Shown here in pieces: positions 37,065-47,984 of a stretch of DNA of 64,000 nucleotides (positions within the stretch are counted from its first letter, which is position 1; every line of letters begins with the position of its first letter). Below the pieces are notes generated by a model, which had not been told where the DNA came from, made no database searches, and was given only the letters and a program-made list of their open reading frames with translations. The stretch comes from Bidens hawaiensis. Lineage: Eukaryota > Streptophyta > Magnoliopsida > Asterales > Asteraceae. The position numbers and the translations under genes were made by a program. The stretch spans positions 62,001-126,000 of the forward strand of contig JAIQDT010000841.1 of assembly GCA_021521415.1 (NCBI GenBank), read 5' to 3'.

Positions 37065-38200
37065 CATCCCATTTAATCCCATTCAAGTTTGGCTTTCTAC
37101 CATGCATAAATTCATAACAAGTTTTATTTAATCTTTTAACAGTTAAAACACGATTAAGGATATAACAGGCTGTAGCAACAGCCTCAGCCTAGAACACCAC
37201 GGGAAGTTTAGCATCTGCCAGCATGGTTCTGGCTCCTTCGATTAGCGTTCTATTCTTCCTCTCAGCTACTCCATTTTGTTGCGGAGTATACGGGGCGCTG
37301 TACTGATGTTCTATCCCTTTCTGTAAGCAGAACATCTCCATCTGATAGTTCTTGAACTCTGTACCATTATCACTCCTGATGTACTTAACCTTTCTCCCAA
37401 CAATATTTTCAACCTTCGTAATCAAGTTAATTACCAACTGAATTGTCTCATCTTTTTCCTTCAGAAAGTATACCCAAGAGTATCGACAGTAATCATCGGT
37501 TACAACTAAGCAGTATGACGTTCCACCTAGACTCTTTACATTCACAGGACCAAAGAGATCCATGTGTAGTAGGTCTAGGGTACTGACAATTGAGTTAACC
37601 TTCTTGGAGTGATGAGGCTTTTTGTGTTGCTTTCCTTTCTTGCACGACAAGCATTGATCTTCAAAGTTAAAATTCTTCAAGGGAACTCCAAATACTAGCC
37701 CATTCTTGAAAATGTAATTCATTTTGCGAAGATGTATATGTCCCATTCTTCGATGCCATAACTCAGACTTAGACTCAGTTGCCTTTGACAGAAGACATGA
37801 CTCTTCTGTTGTCATCTCAGTTGACCTCATATCCATTACATACGTGTTCTTTTCTTTTGGAGCTTTCATCACTACCCAGGTCTCTGGTTCTTGAAACCAG
37901 GATAAAGAACGATTGCCTCATTTTTAGTAAAATACACTATGTATTCTTTGTCCCAAATCTGAGATACACTCAACAAGTTATGCTTCAACTCTTCTACAAA
38001 ATTCACCTTTTCTAACTTTATTCTTCCATTCGTCACAGTTCCAATACCACTGATTCTACCTCCACTCTCTCCAGCGAAACTAACCCTTCCTCTTGAACAG
38101 ATTTCCAGTCACGTAACAATTTCTTGTTACCAGTCATGTGCCAGGAACAGCCACTGTCAACAACCCACATATTGTTTACAGCCCTGTTTGACTGTTCCTG
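37065..38200 (-). pseudogene. pol: Copia B pol remnant: protease and integrase core
   Basis: From about 38180 the frame gives the protease/GAG-pre-integrase start (VVDSGCSWHMTGN) with stops near 37890. An open stretch 37872-37189 holds the integrase zinc motif (WHRRMGHIH... CLSCKKGKQH) and the catalytic triad (LHMDLFGP, RSDNGTEF, NGVAERKN). After one stop the integrase continues to about 37065 (NRVLTVKR) and then ends in spacer sequence. RT and RNase H are absent. Confidence 0.85.
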
Positions 38201-38239
38201 CACAATTAAAGAAATATATTAAAATCTGGGGACCCAAGA

Positions 38240-40849
38240 CCTACTGGTCTTGGGTCGATTAAATCTGTTGTCCGGCATCCAGTACTTTGGTTGCCCAAAG
38301 TCAGTTTGAGGATGGTTTCTGTAAGTTCTGAAAGGAAACCTTCTAGAGGACTGGCTATAAGGCCATCCAAACCTTCGTGAATTAACTGAATTATAATTGT
38401 TGGTTTGGTAGTTTACTGGGAGAAAACGAGACTGATTTCTTTGAAATCATGGATTAGTCCAATGACTGAAATTTGGTGTGTTCACATTCTTACCAGCATC
38501 ATAATTAGTATTCGTTTTATTCTCAGTTTTCAGAGGCCTCATACCTCTAAATTTTCTCTGTTTTAAAGGACAATCAGCAACAAGGTGTCCTACTTTATTG
38601 CATCTGAAACAACTTCTGTTTTGAACTTTCGTCTCAACAGTTGTTGCAGATGTCGAGGTTGCATTACTACTCGTTTGTCTAACATATGGTGGGACGAACG
38701 GATTTAGGGAAGATTTCTTTTCATCGGTCTTATATTCCTCCCCACGTTTTAGTAACACTACCTCTTCTTTTATCTCACCCAATTCGGATGACTTGTCCGA
38801 ATTTGATAAGACAGAGCTAGGGACAGAAATCGCAACATCAGAACTTGACTTACTTGTTTCGCTCTTATTAACTTCAGTTTCTTTAGTAGAAATTTTGATT
38901 GGAACTGTCTGACTAATCTCAACATTCGCAGATTGCTGATCACTAGGATCATAAGTATAGTTATTGTTATACGGCGGTGGAACTTCAGAAAATCCAATTC
39001 CTCATTTGTTAATCGGGAAACGTTGAACACTTATGATGTGATCTAGCATTGCTGAAGAATTTCTAAATTCAATTTTTCTGTTTAGTTCCACCACTTTTAC
39101 CTGGTAATCAGCTATCTGTTTATCTTTTTCAGCAATTAGTTTGGTCTTTTCTTCTAACACTTCATAACTAAGATCAATTACTTGAATTTTTTCAGCTAGA
39201 CTGGCTTTAAGACTTCTGATATCCTTTTCACTAACTTTTATTTTTACCGAGTAACTATTTTCTCTAGTTTTAGTGTAGTGATGATCTTCTTTTAAGTTTT
39301 TAAATTGAGTATCCAAACTAACAAACTGATCAGTTAATGTTTTTAATTGTTCAGACAGATTTTCGCATTGTTCACAATGAAGTTCAGAGCTTACCTCCGA
39401 GAGCTGATCATTCACTTCTACCATGTATGCCTGATCTTCTCCTGTCTCTCTCTCACTTCCTCCAGTTTCGATGTTTACCGTATTAGCATGTTCGAACACT
39501 TCCTCAACTTGTATATTCCAGTTGTATCCACCATTCTGTCGAGATACCATAGCCCTATTTTCACTACCACCCCCATTCTGTTGTGCAGGCCTGTTCTGAC
39601 TTCGTTCGACTCTCTCATTTGTACATTCCTTAGCAAAGTGACCATTTTGTTGACAGTTGTAACATCGAACCTTTGATTTATCAAACCCTGGTCTTTCTTC
39701 AACGAGCTTTCTACCCGTTTTCTTCATGAATCTCTTTACCCTTCTTACTATCATAGCCATCTGCCACTGTAGATCCATCTCTTTCAAATCATCAGCATCG
39801 ATCTGATCATAGTCTTCATCCAAAGTTGCAGGGTCTACTATTTTACCTTTGATATAGTTCTCATAAGATGCAATGAAAGATGCATAGAGGGCAAACTGTT
39901 GTTCAGCAGATTTCACACTCATAGGCATCTGTGAGTAGTTATTGTTTGGAGCATTGGATGAGAAATTTCCAGTTGTAGTTTGAGGCTTTGAGGAATTACT
40001 CCCTCCTGCTACTAAACATACATCACCATCCATATTGAGAATCACATGACTATCTGGAGTGGAGTTTGATTCCCCCTTAGAGTAGTAGGTAGTGGATTCT
40101 AATTTTGAACTTGAGCTCGGAGTGACTTTAGCACCATACATTCCCGGATCCTGAACCTGATCAGTTGGTGTCTCCTTTCGAACCATGTTAAGTTCAAAAT
40201 TTCGTAACTTATTTACCACTGTTTCCAAGTCAATCTTGTCAAAATCTTTATCTTCTCTCATCAGTACGGTGTAGATTTCCCATTTCGGTGGAAGAGCATC
40301 AAGAAGTTTCTCTACTACCTCTTCTTCCTTGTATTCAATGGAGTAATTATTTAGTTCGGTCATCAAATGATAATATCGTGTGATGATATCATCAAGTGAT
40401 TCATTTTTCAAATAATTGAATACAGAGAATTGGGTCTTTAGCAGCTTTGTCTTGGAAGTACGTATCCCCACATTACCTTCATATCTATTTTCTAGCGCTT
40501 CCCATAGTTCTCTAGCGGTTTTGTATTTTTTGAAAGTATGGAGAATCTCTTGTGGAAGTGCCATTGTTATAGCTGCATGCGCTTTACTCTCTGCCTCATA
40601 CATTTTCTTTTCATCCTCTTCCATCTTACTGTACTTTTTAATCTGTTCACGACCTTCAAACAAGGATGTTGGTGGAATGTACCCGTCTTGAATGCAAACC
40701 CACATCTTAGCATCTTGATACTTCACGTACTGTTCAAAACGATCTTTCCATGCAACGAAGTCGGTACCCTTAAGCAGTTTTGGAGCTTTAGTTGCTGAAC
40801 CAGCTTCAACCTCCATCTTTACCAGCTCTGTGATGTTTATCGAAGTCAT
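38240..40849 (-). pseudogene. gag: Copia B gag, long and mostly intact
   Basis: An open frame of 615 codons from ATG 40849 (MTSINITELVKMEVEAG) to 39002, then continuing in other frames to about 38240. It has the gag core (WKDRFEQYVKYQDAKMW; LLKTQFSVFNYLKNESLDD), a CCHC knuckle (CYNCQQNGHFAKEC, near 39650), a coiled coil (about 39050-39380) and a second knuckle (CFRCNKVGHLVADC, near 38600). Two shifts separate the first 615 codons from the second knuckle. Gag would form the particle. Confidence 0.85.
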
Positions 40850-40903
40850 AGTTGAAGAATAGAGATTAAAGAATCAAAAAGCAGAATTCTGTGAACAGCA
40901 ATA

Positions 40904-41079
40904 GCGAAGTTAATGTAACTTCGCTTCAATCTAACTTCTTTAATATAACTTCGCTTTAATATAACTTCGCTTGAACCTTAAATCTGAACAACTTCGCTAG
41001 TCTAACAACTTCGCCTGCTACTTAACATCGCTTGGGCTTAAGTTCGCTGAACAACTTTGCCAAATATTATATCTTCGCT
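40904..41079 (-). repeat. GGCGAAGTT motif array in the Copia B leader
   Basis: About ten copies, mostly degenerate (AGCGAAGTT), and nearly all in one orientation, between PBS and gag on the sense strand. Confidence 0.75.
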
Positions 41080-41309
41080 TAAACCCTACCTTTTGTGACG
41101 GCAACTTCTCTTGATGAACAACTGAGTTTTGCAGGTTTTATCTGGGTGTATTGCGAGGTATGCGAAGGTGTTTTGGGGTATATTTTACGGTGGAAGATGG
41201 GCAAGACACAAAACCTCGGTATTTCAACGTAAACTCGTTCCGCGAATAGTCAAACGGAGCGATCTTAACACCCGTGTGATAATCCCGAACCACACAATCA
41301 CGAGCAAAT

Positions 41310-41321
41310 GCTCTGATACCA
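41310..41321 (-). other. Copia B primer binding site
   Basis: TGGTATCAGAGC on the minus strand, 2 nt from the LTR; tRNA-Met type. Confidence 0.9.
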
Positions 41322-41323
41322 AT

Positions 41324-41743
41324 TGTAGGTTCCCAGCCAGATCACACTGGAATATCTCGTAACACGAGGGTGCGGAATCCCCACGTAATACGATACGAGT
41401 GTAAGATAGATAATACGTTGAATCGGTAAAATATAAACACAGAACAATACTAATAAACTCGATTATATTGCAATGCTTCAACACGTGATACCAATAATCT
41501 CTAACACACGTTCTCGAAAAAAAAAACCTTACTCCTATAAGCCGAAGTGGAGGTTTAAATAGACCTCGACAACTTCGCCTAACATACTAGGCGAATTTGT
41601 CATAATTTCGCTTATCCTCCAAGTTCGTCTACATCCCAGGCCAACTTATACAAAACAATATTCAAAACCAAACAAACAATCTAAAATGATTACAGACACA
41701 TACAAAACACAAGATACTGAACTACTGACATTATGCACCAACA
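41324..41743 (-). repeat. Copia B 5' LTR
   Basis: 420 bp. The hairpin equivalent to 31757-31790 lies at 41568-41601 but has three mismatches. Confidence 0.9.
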
Positions 41744-41958
41744 AATACCTTTAGGATTTTAGCAAAAATGAACAATATTTGATTTGCTACATTTTGTTAT
41801 ATTTTGTTTTGACTTGTTATGAATATTGTTATGTGACATTTTTTATGTTGTGAGATGAAATGAGTTTATTAAATATTGTCACTTTAATAGTGTCATGTGC
41901 TTATGGGCAATCGTTACACTTAGACATGTTCCGCCTTTGGTCGGGGTGTGACACCCAG

Positions 41959-44503
41959 TAGTAATATGGACTGGGTACCAAAAACTAACTAATATCGCAC
42001 ACCATGCAAGAAAAAATATGGAGGAATATCATCAGACCTTGGTATGTTGATAGTGGTTGTTCCAGGCACATGACAGGAAACGTTTCCCAACTACACGACA
42101 TTCAAATCTTTAACGGTGGGTATGTTTCCTTTGCGGGAGGAGAGAATGGGAAGATTACTCAAAAGGGTACTGTAAGTAATGGTGTTCTAAATCTTGAAAA
42201 TGTTAATTTCGTTCCTGAGTTGAAGCACAGCCTGCTCAGCGTCTCGCAGATCTGTGATAAAGATTTTTAAACCCATTTCACTAACAAAGGGTGTTTTATT
42301 TTAAAACCTGGTATCGTCATACCAGATGATTGGGTTCTTGTTAGATCTCAATGAAAAGATAATGCTTACGTGATCGACATGAACAACAATGTTCTCGATG
42401 AAATCACCTGTCTATTTTCTAACGTGTCAGAACATAATGCCATGCTTTGGCATCATCTTCTTGGTTATGCAAACATTAAGAATTTATATCGTCTTGCTAA
42501 AAACGACTTGGTGCGTGGTTTACCTGTCAAGGATTTTGTTACTATTGAAAAATTTGTGGCATATGCTTTGGGTAAACACAATCGTAATTATCACAAGCCT
42601 AAACTTGTTAATACCATTTCATCAGTTTTTCAATTGTTGCATATGGATCTGTTCAGTCCATTTCATGTTTTGAGTCTTTCTCTCAGTTTATTGTCTAGTT
42701 ATTACTGGTGACTACTCACGTTTCACTTGGGTGTTTTTCTTGCCAAATAAGAGTGAGACTGTATAATTGATAAAACTCTTTGTGGTGCTTATGGAGAATC
42801 AACTCAATTTAAAGCTGAAGGGTATTCGCTGTGACAACGACACGGAATTCAACTCAACACTAAATTATTTTTGTGCCAAAAGGGGGTGCTTCGACAGTAC
42901 ATCTCAGCTCAGACACCGCAACAAAATGGAGTTGCTGAGAGAAGGAACATGACTCTTATCAAGGCGGCAAGAACTATGTTGTGTGATTCAGAGCTGCCTT
43001 TGTTCTTCTGGGCAAAGGCTGTTAACACGACATTTTATGTTCAAAATCGAGTGCTGATCAACAAATCTCATATGAAAACTCCGTATGGGATTGTTTACGG
43101 TCACAAGCCCACGGTTGCACATTTTTGAGCTTTTGGATGTCCATATACTCTGCTGAATTTTGAAACGACTCCGAAGTTTGGAGCCAAAACTGATGACTGT
43201 TACTTTGTTGGATATGCTGGTCATACGACCTACAGAGTTTGCAACAAGTTAACGAAGTAGATAGTGGAATCTTACGATGTTCGCTGGCTAGATGAAAATG
43301 AGACTGATGCTCGTGTCGGTCCTAACTGGTTAATTGATTATACTGAACTTTTTAAGCCTTTTAGTGGGTTTCCAGTTATCGATACAGAAATTTCGGGGTG
43401 CTGGTGCTTCAAATTCTGTTGGAAGAAGACATACCTACTAACTCTCATATGTATCCAGTGCTGGGTATTGATCCTTCAGAATCATTGGACACCACTCAGC
43501 CGTTGTCAGCTAGTCAACAAGAAAATGTTACCGAAACAGTGTCTTCACCAGCACCTGCAGTCGATGCTTCATAAGTTGAGGGGGAGAGTACGATTCATCA
43601 AATATTTGGAAGCACTCTATTCCCAGATTTGTAGAAAATGAATACATTGCCAGTACTTCGTACTCACACAGTACGGCGACATCTGGATGGAAGAACCCTC
43701 TTACTGAAATCCTTGAAGATCCAACAAATTTACCTTCTACCAGCTCTGTTCCCGGGCATCCAATTCCGACAAGAGTTCAACGAGATTATCCAATTGACAA
43801 TGTCATAGGTCCTCTTGAAATAGTCGTATCAACCAGAAGTCAGACCGGACACATCAACAACTGTTTATTTTCTTGTTTCATCTCTCAGATTGAGCCTAAG
43901 TCAGTTGAAATGGCGCTACAGGAGCCAAGCTGGGTGGATTCCATGCATGAGTAATCGAATCAGTTTGAGAAACTCAAGGTTTGGAGATTAGTTGAGCTGC
44001 CGGTTGGAAAGAAATCGTTTGATACAAGATGTGTTTTCCTTAACAAGCAAGATGATACTGGTGTTATTGTTCGAAACAAAGCGCGGCTCGTTGTTTGTGG
44101 TTTTCGTCAGGTTGAAGGCTTAGTCTAAACTGAAGTGTATGCTCATATGGCTCGACTTGAGGCTATTTGGGTTTTTCTGGCATATGCCTCCTACATGGGA
44201 TTCACTGTTTACTAGATGGATATCAAGACAGTGTTTTTGTATGGAGAAGTCAAGGAGGAGATTTATGTGGATCAGCCACCAGGGTTTGTTGATTTAAAGC
44301 ATCCATTTCATGTTTACAAGGTAGACAAAGCCCTTTATGGTCTACACCAAACGCCTCTGGCATGGTATGCAACCTTGACAACTCATCTACTAGGGCATGG
44401 ATACAAGAGGGGAACCATCGATCAGACACTTTTTATCAAAACTATTGGAAACTTGATCTGGGTTCAGATTTAAGTAGATGACATCATCTTCGGGTCTACA
44501 AGT
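41959..44503 (+). pseudogene. pol: Copia A pol, first part: protease, integrase, RT N-terminal half
   Basis: Protease/GAG-pre-integrase starts near 42040 (WYVDSGCSRHMTGN). The integrase zinc motif is eroded: the usual CxxC reads FVAY and the second His is Tyr (WHHLLGYAN). Catalytic D residues remain (LLHMDLFSP, RCDNDTEF), and the Glu segment (NGVAERRN) is in another frame. RT follows from about 43900 ([36 protein letters not shown]) to VDDIIFGST at about 44475-44500, where element N interrupts. Stops and shifts are frequent. Confidence 0.85.
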
Positions 44504-45062
44504 TGTTGGTGCATTTTGTGACCGTCGCTATGCAATTCTGACCAGCGGAACGCCACAGGCGAAGTTAGCACAACTTCGCCTTAGGCGAAGTTAGAGCAAC
44601 TTCGCCAACGGCGAAGTTGTAACAACTTCTGCCTTAGGCGAAGTTATCACAACTTCGCCATAGGCGAAGTTAGCACAACTTCGCCTACTGAAGCCCAGGC
44701 CCGTGAATGTTTGTCTATATATAGTTGTGTCTTGTTTAGTTTTAGTTATCAAGAAATCGGTGTGTGTTTGAGCAGCTTGTTTATTGAGAGAGAGTAAGAG
44801 ACTAGTGTCGTGTGAGACGACCCGAGGTAGAGCTCACCTCGGGTCAGTCGTGTTTTCTGTTTTTGTTACGGTATGTAACGTGATTATTTTATATATGAAT
44901 CTGCAGATTTGTTTATCCCGTTCTAGTATTTGTTTGTGTACTTGATCGTGTACGTGTTTGTGTTATTCGTCTGTACACCATAAACGAGTCTAGGAGGATT
45001 CCGCACTCCTAGACCTCGTGCGGATCTCGTATCGATCGGTGACGTCCCCGGGGGGTCCTACA
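44504..45062 (+). repeat. Element N 5' LTR
   Basis: 559 bp. TATA-like CTATATATA lies near 44715, downstream of the hairpin cluster. Confidence 0.92.
44557..44687. repeat. Five consecutive GGCGAAGTT/AACTTCGCC hairpins in the element N LTR
   Basis: Five head-to-tail hairpins in 131 bp, each GGCGAAGTT, about 5 nt, then AACTTCGCC (one arm reads AACTTCTGCC). The same cluster is at 46377-46507 in the other LTR. Confidence 0.92.
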
Positions 45063-45064
45063 AG

Positions 45065-45076
45065 TGGTATCAGAGC
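45065..45076 (+). other. Element N primer binding site
   Basis: TGGTATCAGAGC, tRNA-Met type. Confidence 0.9.
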
Positions 45077-45160
45077 CTTAGGCTCTTACGCTATGGTTCG
45101 AGATCTGCGTTTTGGTGTTTCTGGCACGTTTCTGTGCGTTTCTGGCCGAACAGTTCTTCA

Positions 45161-45428
45161 GGCGAAGTTATTGTTCATCAGGCGAAGTTGCCGTCACTGT
45201 TCGTAGGGTTTCAGCGAAGATATAAGGTCTGGCGAAGTTATGAACAGGCGAAGTTGACTTTAGGCGAAGTTGACTTCTCGGCGAAGTTATAGCCAGGCGA
45301 AGTTATGAACAGGCGAAGTTATGAACAGGCCAGGCGAAGTTATGAACAGGCCAGGCGAAGTTATGGCCAGGCGAAGTTAGCAGCCAGGCGAAGTTATGGC
45401 CAGGTGAAGTTAGCAGCCAGGTGAAGTT
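45161..45428 (+). repeat. Direct GGCGAAGTT array in the element N leader
   Basis: About 15 copies, all in one orientation, mostly as GGCGAAGTTATGAACA or GGCGAAGTTAGCAGCC units, followed by a run of about 20 A (from 45429). The array sits just after the PBS, as in Copia B. Confidence 0.92.
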
Positions 45429-45449
45429 AAAAAAAAAAAAAAAAAAAAA

Positions 45450-46312
45450 TTGTTTGGAGTTTTCGTCTGTATGGCCAGGTGTACACGATTATTGTGAGAC
45501 CGAAGATGTTGTTCCGTCAACGAGTGATCTTGTTATCTCTTGATCTTACGTGTGAACAAATACGTGTCAACTCTGATTTGGAGTTGAGGTTGTGAATGGG
45601 TTATTGTTTGAAACTGGATAGTGACACATATTCGGGTGTTTGTGGGAAAGGAAATTGTTGTTGTTCGTGGTGACCAACCGAAGAAAGTCAAATTGAACTG
45701 AAGGTTTTTCTTCATTACTGGATTGCGGTCAGAGCATATTTTTTATGTTATTTTCAAGGCGTTCGAGAATTGGATCCTGAAACGTGATGCTTATTTATTA
45801 GAGTGAAGATTCTGGAACAAGTTGAATTTAACCGGGAATTAAAGTGTTTATGTTCCTGATCGTTATCCCTGGTGATTGAAGATGCTTCAGATTTTTTAAT
45901 GGTCGTGTGTTAGATTCTGTCAGGATGGTTTTGTGATGAAATTGATCACTTGATGTTGGGTAGTTGAAGATTAAACCTTATCATATGCCGACGAGTTGGT
46001 GAAGTTGTGGAGGAAGCCCAACTTCATGTGGTGGTGAAGTCAGATGGACTCACGTGATTGGTTGAGATGATCTATTGGCACGAGGATGCATGCATTACAA
46101 AGACCTCAATCGTTATAGTCGGAGAAGCTTACACTGAAGGGGAGATCTGATATGGAAGACGCTGGGTGATTGGTAGATTTGTGAAGCTACAGGACAGTTT
46201 CTGACACGGCTGGTTGACTGCAAACAGAAGATCATCAGTTAAGAGGGAGTCTGTTGGTGCATGTTTTGTAACAGATGATCTTTCGTGTTTGTTAGAATTG
46301 AGAGCAACGGTC
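45450..46312. other. Internal non-coding region of element N
   Basis: No ORF over 70 codons matches anything I know. It is the body between leader array and PPT. Confidence 0.5.
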
Positions 46313-46323
46313 AAAGGGGAGAC
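46313..46323 (+). other. Element N polypurine tract
   Basis: AAAGGGGAGAC directly before the 3' LTR. Confidence 0.85.
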
Positions 46324-46882
46324 TGTTGGTGCATTTTGTGACCGTCGCTATGCAATTCTGACCAGCGGAACGCCACAGGCGAAGTTAGCACAACTTCGCC
46401 TTAGGCGAAGTTAGAGCAACTTCGCCAACGGCGAAGTTGTAACAACTTCTGCCTTAGGCGAAGTTATCACAACTTCGCCATAGGCGAAGTTAGCACAACT
46501 TCGCCTACTGAAGCCCAGGCCCGTGAATGTTTGTCTATATATAGTTGTGTCTTGTTTAGTTTTAGTTATCAAGAAATCGGTGTGTGTTTGAGCAGCGTGT
46601 TTATTGAGAGAGAGTAAGAGACTAGTGTCGTGTGAGACGACCCGAGGTAGAGCTCACCTCGGGTCAGTCGTGTTTTCTGTTTTTGTTACGGTATGTAACG
46701 TGATTATTTTATATATGAATCTGCAGATTTGTTTATCCCGTTCTAGTATTTGTTTGTGTACTTGATCGTGTACGTGTTTGTGTTATTCGTCTGTACACCA
46801 TAAACGAGTCTAGGAGGATTCCGCACTCCTAGACCTCGTGCGGATCTCGTATCGATCGGTGACGTCCCCGGGGGGTCCTACA
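46324..46882 (+). repeat. Element N 3' LTR
   Basis: 559 bp, one difference seen from the 5' LTR (gagcagc(g/t)tg). Confidence 0.92.
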
Positions 46883-46887
46883 CAAGT

Positions 46888-47984
46888 TCTACACTATGTT
46901 TTGAATTTGAAGAAGTCATGAAGAAGAGATTTGAAATGTGTTCGTTGGGGGGATATGACAACTTTTTTGGAATTATAGGTTCGACAGAGTTTGATAGGAA
47001 TTCTGCTGCATCAAGTAAAATATGTCGAAAACATGCTTGCAAAGTTTGAGTTTCAAGATTCTAAGAGCTCGAAAACTCCTATGGCGGATCGAACCCTTCT
47101 TTCATCATTTTCTGAAGGGAATCCAGTAGATCAAACTTACTATCGGCAATGATTGGATCCCTAATGTATCTCACCGCTAGTCACCCTGACATCATGTTCC
47201 CTGTCTTTCAATGCGCCCGTTTCCAGGCTAATCCTAAACTCTCTCATTTAAGGGGTGTTTGGGATTCCTATTTTTACCTCCTTATAACTTTTCATTAAGT
47301 TAATAAGTTACACTTTTGTAACTTATGGAACTTTTCCTCTCATAATATAAGTAATCCCAAACACCTTATTACTTTTCAAATAGTTTATAAGTTATAAGTT
47401 GGTAAAAATAAGCAATCCCAAACACCCCCTTAATTGCTGTTAAACGTCTATTTAGATATCTGAAAGGGCAACCGAAGCTAGGTCTCTGGTATCCCAAAAA
47501 CTCATATTTTGACTTATATGCTTTTGCTGATAGCAATTACGGTGAAGATTATATTGCCAGGAAATCTACGTCTGCGGGACGTTAATTCTTGGGTGATCGA
47601 CTCATTTCATGGCAGTGCAAGAAACAACAAACGGTGTGTACGTCCACTGTCGAGGCTGAGTATGTTGCTGCGTCAGCCTGCGGTTCACAGGTTATCTGGA
47701 TGCAACATCAAATATTGGATTACGGTTTGGAATTTTTTAATACTCCAATATTTTGCGATAATGATGCTGCTATTTCTATTGTTAAAAATCCTGTTTAGCA
47801 TTCAAAAATCAAGCACTTTTACATTAAAATTCATTTTATTCGTGACTGTTACGACCAAAAATTGATTCATCTTGAGCAAGTTCACAAAGATAATAAGGTG
47901 GCAGACTTATTTACAAAACCGGTCGGAACAGCCTGGTTTAATGTGCTTGTGGGGTTTCTTAAAATGCTTCGTTTTGATGATTGA
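46888..47984 (+). pseudogene. pol: Copia A pol, second part: RT C-terminal half and RNase H
   Basis: Continues the RT after element N and reads through RNase H (FADSNYGEDYIARKSTS; WQCKKQQTVCTSTVEAEYVAAS; CDNDAAISIVKNPV; HKDNKVADLFTKPVG) to TGA 47984. A Tourist-like MITE lies inside at 47251-47429. The reading frame is broken by stops and shifts. Confidence 0.85.
47251..47429. mobile_element. Tourist-like (PIF/Harbinger) MITE
   Basis: 179 bp with near-perfect TIRs (AGGGGTGTTTGGGATT and its complement with one change) and TSD TTA (47248-47250 and 47430-47432). Removing it and one TTA restores the RNase H frame (SHL then IAVKRLF), which confirms the ends. Confidence 0.9.

Larger units (their letters stand above)
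31513..41743 (-). mobile_element. Copia B: Sirevirus-like element lacking RT and RNase H
   Basis: 10,231 bp with 420-bp LTRs and a perfect TSD AATAC (31508-31512 and 41744-41748) in S1. In its own orientation: 5' LTR (41743-41324), PBS, leader with GGCGAAGTT motifs, gag, protease and integrase core. A deletion then removes the integrase C-terminus, RT and RNase H. A conserved spacer, a second motif array, ORF3, PPT and 3' LTR complete it. The LTRs differ at about 15 sites (about 3.6%). It cannot copy itself, but keeps gag, an integrase core and ORF3. Confidence 0.9.
27120..41953 (+). mobile_element. Solo LTR S1, split by R1 and Copia B
   Basis: It starts TGTGACATTC (27120) and ends GGGGTGTGACA (41953), with a perfect TSD CCCAG (27115-27119 and 41954-41958) in Copia A. 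The parts are 27120-27433, 29656-31507 and 41749-41953, about 2.38 kb once the two insertions are removed. No PBS, PPT or coding sequence is seen, as expected of a solo LTR left by recombination. TATATATA at 29771-29778, with a CT-rich tract downstream, supports the plus orientation. A short G+C-rich block lies at 27359-27430. Confidence 0.8.
44504..46882 (+). mobile_element. Element N: non-autonomous LTR element, satellite of the Copia B family
   Basis: 2379 bp with two 559-bp LTRs (44504-45062 and 46324-46882) that differ at one site by eye, and a perfect TSD CAAGT (44499-44503 and 46883-46887). PBS (45065-45076) and PPT are present, and there is no coding sequence. LTR ends TGTTGGTGCAT and CCTACA match the sense-strand ends of Copia B, and the GGATTCCGCAC phrase near the LTR end is shared as well. 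It sits in the RT of Copia A. It needs proteins from another element to move. Confidence 0.9.
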
